Source: Lycium barbarum (lineage: Eukaryota; Streptophyta; Magnoliopsida; Solanales; Solanaceae). Taken from it: a stretch of 64,000 nt of DNA. Below, piece after piece: positions 57,602 through 64,000 of the stretch. A model generated the notes under the pieces. The model made no database searches. It saw only the letters and a program-made list of their open reading frames with translations, and was not told the origin of the DNA. How positions within the stretch are numbered: the stretch's first letter is position 1; each line of letters opens with the position of its first letter. Position numbers and translations under genes: made by a program. The stretch lies in the NCBI RefSeq assembly GCF_019175385.1, contig NC_083345.1:8905205-8969204 (forward strand), written 5' to 3'.

Positions 57602-58080
57602 ACCGTCAAAACAGGGTTGAATTTAGCGAAAGAAATGAGATATACAAAAGAATTAGAAGTGAAAACAAATTGTCTACTTGTGATCAAGATAGCTTATCAA
57701 TAAATACCATCTCCCGCCAGAGCTAATACTGAAGATTGAAAACATCTGTTGAAAGCTGACAAGGCCATCATTAAATATTATCTGGAGGGAGGCAAATCAA
57801 TGTGTTGACTTAGTGGCAAACAAAGGGCACAAACATAAAGAAGATCTGCTAATTTCGGCTGATACAATCCAAGATATGAAGTTTATTCTCCTAACATATT
57901 TAATTCACATCCCTTATAAAAGATTTAAAGAAATTATGGCCTTTTCTAACTTTTTTATTTTTTATATATTAAGCCATCACCATTAGGTTGTGAGCCTAAA
58001 GTGTGTGGGGTTTGGCTTAACTCCCACCATGTTAGATTAATAAGATAAACTTACAATGACTAGAGGGGGACATGGTACCT
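57602..58080 (+). pseudogene. LINE RNase H relic, right part
   Basis: After the TATGA duplication, one frame reads EVKTNCLLVIKIAYQ, like the middle of a LINE RNase H. From 57782 another reads WREANQCVDLVANKGHKH, the family's conserved last motif, followed by a 3'-UTR-like tail. Several stops and shifts. Together with 48075-48240 it forms one RNase H domain interrupted by the gypsy element. Confidence 0.6.
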
Positions 58081-58132
58081 TGCCTCTTGTCTACAAAAAT
58101 AGATTGAAAAAACATCAATATATAGGAAGGAA

Positions 58133-58672
58133 TTAGCCTATACAAAGTTCCTTCCTTCTACAAAAAAGATGATGATTAACAAAGAAGTTACATTTCTCAA
58201 AGCTTCTCCTAAAAGTAGGAATATGATGTTTGTCTAGCTGTATCATGCCCTTCACTTCTTTGGGAAAATCTTGATAGTTAGTATACATGATAGTATTGCC
58301 ACCAATTGAAGCTTTCTTAGCTAAAAAATCAGCCACTTGATTGGCGCCCCTGAAACAGTGATTAAATTTTGCATTATCATTTTTCAAAGTATTGGTAGTA
58401 TCTTGAATGATGTGCTTCTTGAGATTGTTGATATCCTTTTGACTGCTCATATTGGCAATAACAACAAAATCCAACTCAATGTCCAAGTTATTGAAACCAT
58501 TTTGCACACACCATCTAGCTCTATAGTTTGCAGCCAATGCTTCAGCATGGTTATTGCTAAAGCAGTCCACAGAGACTGAGAAAGCCATGATGAAATCCCT
58601 CTGATCATTTCTGAGCATTCCATCAATTCCTGCTTTGTTGTTGCTACTCATGAAACTTCCATCTGTATTCAA
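58133..58672 (-). pseudogene. LINE RNase H domain
   Basis: Open for 179 aa: MNTDGSFMSSNNKAGIDGML, NNHAEALAANYRARWCVQNG, ELDFVVIANM and RGANQVADFLAKKA. The four acidic/His positions of RNase H can mostly be placed. It resembles the isolated relic at 31940-32720. Confidence 0.82.
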
Positions 58673-58942
58673 TTTGATCCTTCCTTCTTATGGTTTGTCC
58701 GAGTACACAACCAAGCATTTAGTCACTAGTTTAAGCATTTCAATGTAGTCACACATGTTGTACCAGACTCCCTCAGTAGAAACCTTAGGAAAGATATTAT
58801 TAATCATAGCTTTGATGTTCAATATACATTGTGTGACCATATCTACAAGAAGTCCAAGCTTTCCAAATTTCCCAACAAATAACAGTGGGGGAAACCTGCA
58901 AAAGTAGTTTATGCATTCTATTCTTTTGTTTGGTTTCCCACC

Positions 58943-59860
58943 CTATTTACAGAACTCTTCTGATAGGAATTTTATGATGTATGATTCCAAGAGGTGTACC
59001 AACTTACTCCATAAGTTGTTATCAACTTCTCTTTCCACAAAAACATGTTGAATTGTCTCAGTATGTGCATCCTTGCAATATAAGTAGTCAATATCATCCT
59101 GATCTCCAAATCTAACCCTCACTTCATTGACAGGTAACTTGTCAAAGTATAACCTCCAACATATAGAGGAGAACTTAAAAGGAGCTGAGTTGTGCCAAAT
59201 GTTGTTAAGGTTGAGATTCTTCATTCTATGATTTCTGACAATGTTCCAAGCACTCTTTTTGGTGTATTGCCCATCCTCTGAATTAAACCATATAGCATAA
59301 TCATTCAGGTCCCTCTTTTCTAAAGGAAAAGAGCTAATGTGAAGGGCAATCTATCCAGGAACAATATTATATAGCTTCTGGATATTCCAGTTGTTGTTGT
59401 TAATAAAATCCTTCACTTTGAGCCTTGATGTGCTTCCCTCCATCTAGTTAGGACAAATTTGAGCTAATGGACCATATTATATCTACTGATCCCACCAAAA
59501 ACTACAGATCCCACCAAAAACTACAATCTCCTTCGATAATCCTTCAGGCTCCTTTTTATCCCTTACTTTGAGCAGAAACTTCCAAGCGTGAGAGTTACCA
59601 GCGATCCATCTCTTATGAACTGGATGAGTTCTTAAACAGTACTTTGCAGTTAGAAAATCAGCCCATATGGACTTCTTGGATCTGAAATGCCACCACATTT
59701 TCATTGTAAGAGTGTCTACAATGTCCTGCATACTTCTTATACCAATTCCAGTTTCATCCTTGGGAAAGCACAACTTATTCCAAGCACTCCAATGGTACTT
59801 ATTCTTCCCATCTTTAGTGACCGAGAAAAAATTGCAAATGTGCTTCTCAATAAGCTCCAT
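58943..59860 (-). pseudogene. LINE connector and zf-RVT region
   Basis: 59860-59483 reads YHWSAWNKLCFPKDETGIGI, TMKMWWHFRSKKSIWADFL and WKFLLKVRDK, the usual text after LINE RT. 59224-58943 reads FKFSSICWRLYFDKLPVNEV, YLYCKDAHTETIQHVFVE and NNLWSKL, the zf-RVT domain. The first Cys of its C-x2-C pair is replaced (YLYCKD). Confidence 0.8.
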
Positions 59861-60135
59861 TGTACCTACCGATGGGTTAATTGCAGAGAGAATATATATA
59901 TAGGAAGGGATTGAATGACACTCTTAATCAAACATATCTACCACCACAAGAAAGCATATGTCCTTGCCATCCATTAAGTATTTTTATGATTTTAGCAACC
60001 ATACTATCAAAATACGCAACTTTTTCTGACCAGTGTAAATAGGGCAACCAAGGTAAACAAAAGGAAAGTTTTTATCCATAAAACCAGTACAATTTCTTAT
60101 CCTATTAATTCTATATGCACAACTTTTAGGACTAG

Positions 60136-60645
60136 CTAGGAAAAACTCTTATCTTTATTGACCAATTGCCCAGAAGCACTTTCATATCTCTTAATGCATT
60201 TCATGATAAGCTTGATGGATTTAGTGTTGCCACTACTGTAAATCACTATGTCATCTGCATATGCAAGATGTGTAATCTGTGGACGTCTAGTATGCATAGA
60301 GAAAGGAGTAAAGTTATGGTTCATTAGTAAATTGTTAAGTGATCTAGACAGGACTTCTGCAACAATGATACGTAGTGAAGAGGAAAGAGGATCACCCTGC
60401 TTTAGACCACGAGAAGAAGTGAAAAAATCTTGTCTTGACCCATTAACAATGACATAATACCACACATTAGAATTATTTCTCCAAATCAAATCAATCCAGA
60501 TTTCATTGAAACCAAATTTAGCTAAAACATCAGTTAAAAAAGACCAAGAAAGTCTATCATAAGCTTTAGTCATTTCAAGTTTTATAACTACATTACCTCC
60601 TTTGTTAACCTTATTGATACCATGCATAATTTCTTGAGTTAACAT
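60136..60645 (-). pseudogene. LINE reverse transcriptase core
   Basis: Open for 169 aa. Motif A reads GGNVVIKLEMTKAYDRLSW; the usual catalytic Asp of KLD is Glu here. Motif B is SSRGLKQGDPLS and motif C LAYADDIVIY keeps both catalytic Asp residues. Confidence 0.85.
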
Positions 60646-61098
60646 GACATTATCAGTAATGAGTCTACCAGCAACAAAACCACTTTAATTTTCTGAAATA
60701 AGAATACTCAGGATGGGATTGAGTCTATTAGCCAGAATTTTAGAAATGATTTTGTTAGTGTAATTACTCAAACTAAGGTCTAAAGTCAGAAAAAGTACTA
60801 GGGGAATGAACTTTAGGAATAAGGGCCAAACAAGTATAGTATTTAGTCAAGTTCTTACTGACAAAAAATTCCTGAACAAAAGCATTAACATCAAACTTGA
60901 TAATATCCCAACAGAATTGAAAGAACTTACCATTGAATCCATCAGGCCTTTTCCAACTTGCCAAAGAAAACGTATACATGACTGAATCAAAGTAAGTTGA
61001 TGGGTTTTGTACTTGTGCCAATATTAAAAAAAAAAATGGAAAAGAAGACGTAATTAATAAGGTCTTGAAAATGGAGATATCATAATATTAGATTTGAT

Positions 61099-61248
61099 TC
61101 TTGTGCCGAGTGTCTACCGGAAAAAGTTTTTCTACCTTTTAAGGTAGGGGTAATTAAGGTCTGCGTACACTTTACCCTTCCCAGACCTCACTTGGTGGGA
61201 TTTCACTGGTATTGTGTTGTTGTTGTTGTTGTTGTTGTTGTTGTATAG
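61099..61248 (+). mobile_element. TS-type SINE, 5'-truncated, with 13-bp TSD
   Basis: The body holds TAAGGTCTGCGTACACTTTA and CCCAGACCTCACTTGGTGGG, the conserved 3' region of Solanaceae TS SINEs, and ends in (TTG)n. TATTAGATTTGAT flanks it at 61086-61098 and 61249-61261. At 150 bp it lacks the tRNA-derived promoter head, so it is a truncated copy. Confidence 0.9.
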
Positions 61249-61261
61249 TATTAGATTTGAT

Positions 61262-61990
61262 GCAATTTATACAATTAGACGAATCTTGGACTATGTGTTT
61301 TGATTTTTGGGATATAAAATTAACAATCGATAAAATTAAATTTAACGTCGAACTATTGAAAATTGAAAATGAAACTTGAAAGATAGAAAGCTGCGTATAT
61401 TATGAATATCTTCGATCATCATGATTAGCTATTAAAAGTATTTATTCTAAGAAGTAATAAAATCGTGAGCAAATCATAAAGACCTTAGAAGGTCAAAATA
61501 AGGAAATTGCCTATTTTTGCAGCTCTAACAACCTTAACCGAAAAGGAGATCACAATTAGGAGGAGGATAGAGGGCGTAGGGGCAGTGTAAAAGAACTCGA
61601 AGGTATGTGACTGTGTGAGATTAAAGAGGCAAAAATATTTTTAGTCAACCAACTAAAAAAAATTCACTCGCTTAATTGAAATAATGTTGGTGTATAATGA
61701 GTATATACCAAGTGCGTAATTAGTTTATAATATATACGCATTAATTGTACATAGATTATACACTATATATTGGCTAAATTTAAAAAAATAGAAACTCGCA
61801 TTATTTTTATTGTGGGCTTTATTGAAATGTTATATAATGTAGAAATTACATTTTTCAGGTAAAGATCATAATAATAAATTATATTTGTTTTATATACACG
61901 TATAGCTTAAAGAACATTTACACTGAGACAGGTGTATTTTTAATATATTATTATTGAATAGTCCCCTCTGGGTATGTTGTTGCTGTTGAT
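61262..61990. other. Unassigned
   Basis: AT-rich, no gene or repeat recognised. Confidence 0.3.
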
Positions 61991-62322
61991 TGTTGAACAG
62001 TCCTGTCATCGGATAAAAAAGGATTTGGTGGTCTCATTATATAATTTTGGGCACTCACTCTCTCCTGAGCTAGTTTTTAGGTTGAGTTAGATCCAAGATC
62101 CATTTCTTTACATGATATCGGAGCAAAATTCATCCTAATTTTTGTTTTTCGATATTGGGCCTCCATATTAAATTGTCCATGCTCCAGATATACAGCCTTG
62201 TGCATGAGGTGGAGTGTTGAACAGTCCCACATCGGATGGAAAAAGGAATAGGTGTTGGACAGTACTTCCCACTTTGAGCTAGTTTTTGAAGTTGACTTAG
62301 ATTCAAAATTTATTTCTTTATA
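61991..62322 (+). mobile_element. TRIM (miniature LTR element)
   Basis: Two short LTRs start TGTTGAACAGTCC (61991-62112 and 62215-62322, 122 and 108 bp). Directly after the first is a primer site TGATATCGGAGC, two bases off the canonical TGGTATCAGAGC. A purine-rich GCATGAGGTGGAG precedes the second. The interior is only about 100 bp and cannot code. No clean target duplication was found. Confidence 0.8.
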
Positions 62323-62625
62323 AATATAACGTTATGTTATTTACTTTTTAGGTCAGTACAAGATACATAACTTAACTAATAAATGGGGAATATTAATATG
62401 CTTCATGCTTGGCTACTTGAATATTCATTCCGTTAGTGAGGAGTGGATTTTCGCCTTGTAATCTTCTTATCCTACACCTATTTATAATAATTTTTTTATA
62501 AAAAAAAAAAATAGACTACTAGTTTGACTGCTAGTCTTTCTATTTTCATTTATTTAATAGTTATATACAATAATTATTATATCTTTTCTCTGTTGAATCT
62601 ATTTCGACATGTTATCTATCGGAGA

Positions 62626-62694
<69 letters not shown>

Positions 62695-64000
62695 AAAAGG
62701 AACAGGAGATTGTTGTATAACCGACAATGTCCCAAGTACCCACAGACTACAAGCATGAGTTCATATAAATTTGTCTGGAAGTTCTGTATATAGTGAACAA
62801 TCTTAATTAGGATGTCTTTTATTTTTCGTATTATTGGAGTCCTTTTATAGGTTGCTATCTGTTATCCATTTTGGAGTTTAATTAATTCAGGTTTATGTTG
62901 AAGATTTTCACTTTGAAAATAAAACGCTCCCAAACTCGATTTGAATTTTGATTAAAGATGGAGTAATTGTCGCTCCACCACGATCTTTTTGATCGTATTA
63001 TTGGAGTCATAATCCAACATTATTATGATCCTAAAAAGCAGCCTGCTCTAGTAATCGAATATCCCATGTTTAACACTTATGCAATTTACAATTGAAAACT
63101 AAGCCATTTCCCTAGAAATCACAGTGAAATACTATATATAGAGTTTAAAATTTTCAATTTTCACAATTTGGAACATGACATTACTGTGCAATAATGTACT
63201 AGAACAATATTCAATTAGTCTTTGCACGGACGATGTTAACGTTGCGTCTCCCGAGGATACGTTAAGGCGCAACAGTTAGACTAGACATATAACGTACAGT
63301 TAAATTTAACTCACTCGACGCTTGCAACAATTGATAAATGTCATGAAACATAAGTTACAACCGCTCAGGCCTGAACAATCTAGAACTTCTAGTACAAAAG
63401 TCTTATTCAATTATCCCTTTCCATATGGTGACATTTTTGGTGCTATCATATTCATTTCAAGGTGAAAACAGTACCCCTAATTGATCAGTCGTGTCGGCTT
63501 AAAGGTTCTTTTTTCTTTTTCTAAATCCATCTAAAAATAAAGTTTGTGGAATGATTTTAATATTTTTCCACTGATATCTCACATCCTTTTTGAAGAATCT
63601 TGTCTCGTTGCTTTCAAGATCTCGAGTGGATGAAGCAGATAGTCTTCACTGAATAAAAGAGACTAAATTCCAACTATTTTTATTTTCACTATAACAACTG
63701 TATATTACTATATTGTATGTCATTTTCCTACAGTTTTAGCACTAATTAAGTTTTTGTACTACACGACTTCCTCATTCAATGGATTTAAATAACTGTTTGT
63801 CGTGAAGTAGGAAAAGGATGTTTCTTAATTATAATTTAAGTTATACATAAAGTAGTAGTAGTAAATTTTCTTGTTTCTAGTTTTAACCTTTTAAGGGGGG
63901 GAATTTTCAAAAAGTTTATTAGCACAACTTCTTGGCTCGAGAAAAAAAGCATATTTTTTAGAGTAGTTTATGTACCAATAATGTGCTTAAGGATTTCAAA
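62323..64000. other. Right edge, mostly unassigned
   Basis: Contains the (AT)n tract below. No gene was recognised; the frame across the AT tract is an artefact. Confidence 0.35.
62629..62689. repeat. (AT)n microsatellite
   Basis: About 30 uninterrupted AT units followed by a poly(A) run. Confidence 0.97.

Larger units (their letters stand above)
58133..61021 (-). mobile_element. LINE (non-LTR retrotransposon), 5'-truncated and broken
   Basis: On the - strand, from 61021 downward, pieces of ORF2 appear in order: the RT approach region (SWKRPDGFNGKFFQFCWDII), RT core (60645-60136), the thumb/connector (59860-59483), a zinc-binding RVT-type domain (59224-58943) and RNase H (58672-58133). Stops and frameshifts separate the pieces. 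The endonuclease domain and ORF1 are absent, as expected after incomplete reverse transcription. No target duplication was identified. Confidence 0.88.

Noticed and set aside
62524..62793. Repetitive Tyr-Ile protein
   Set aside because: It is a translation of the (AT)n microsatellite.

Overview
This is nuclear DNA from a flowering plant, almost certainly Solanaceae. The coding sequence is split by GT-AG introns, the background is AT-rich, and about half the window is transposable elements. A 3'-(TTG)n SINE of the tobacco TS type, Tekay-like LTRs with a tRNA-iMet primer site, and Stowaway, Tourist and hAT MITEs all fit that family. I cannot name the genus. Nothing looks prokaryotic, and there is no CRISPR array or operon. 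| Left third (1-14280): a ubiquitin-system gene cluster, all on the + strand, made of fragments. First come the last two exons of an XBAT34/35-type E3 ligase whose RING has lost one zinc-binding cysteine (4303-5179). Next is the N-terminal MIT/USP8-dimerisation part of an AMSH deubiquitinase in four exons ending at a stop (7430-9443). Then a second XBAT-type RING exon, with all zinc ligands kept (10193-10561). Last is an XBAT-type ankyrin N-terminus in five exons that ends without a RING (11558-13825). Between and inside them lie a plastid 23S rRNA fragment, a Tourist-like MITE, an hAT MITE and a four-unit array of a palindromic repeat. | Flanking duplication: 160-4045 (copy A) and 14281-26010 (copy B) are two copies of one non-coding segment bracketing the cluster. 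Copy B is split by a young, defective Ty1/copia element (15187-24018, - strand, TSD ATATA), which is itself split by a 3,070-bp gypsy solo LTR (18189-21258, TSD TTTAT). | Middle (26000-43500): no host gene recognised. It holds palindromic tandem arrays, three TIR elements of Mutator-like appearance, hAT, Stowaway and Tourist MITEs, a LINE RNase H relic, a 99-bp perfect tandem duplication, and a gag-only LTR element of the TR-GAG kind (35416-39400, TSD ACTTA) that carries a MITE. | 43544-44146 (- strand) is the one clearly intact host gene: a single-exon ALOG (LSH/TMF family) nuclear protein of 200 aa. | Right third (46288-62700): a 1,361-bp solo LTR (TSD TGAAT); a 9.36-kb Tekay-like LTR element with no pol (48241-57596, TSD TATGA) sitting inside a LINE RNase H relic; a 5'-truncated LINE on the - strand (58133-61021); a TS-type SINE with 13-bp TSDs; a 332-bp TRIM; and an (AT)n tract. 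| Exon joins, identities and family calls were made by eye. LTR elements with matching target-site duplications are the firmest calls; long TIR elements without a TSD are the weakest.
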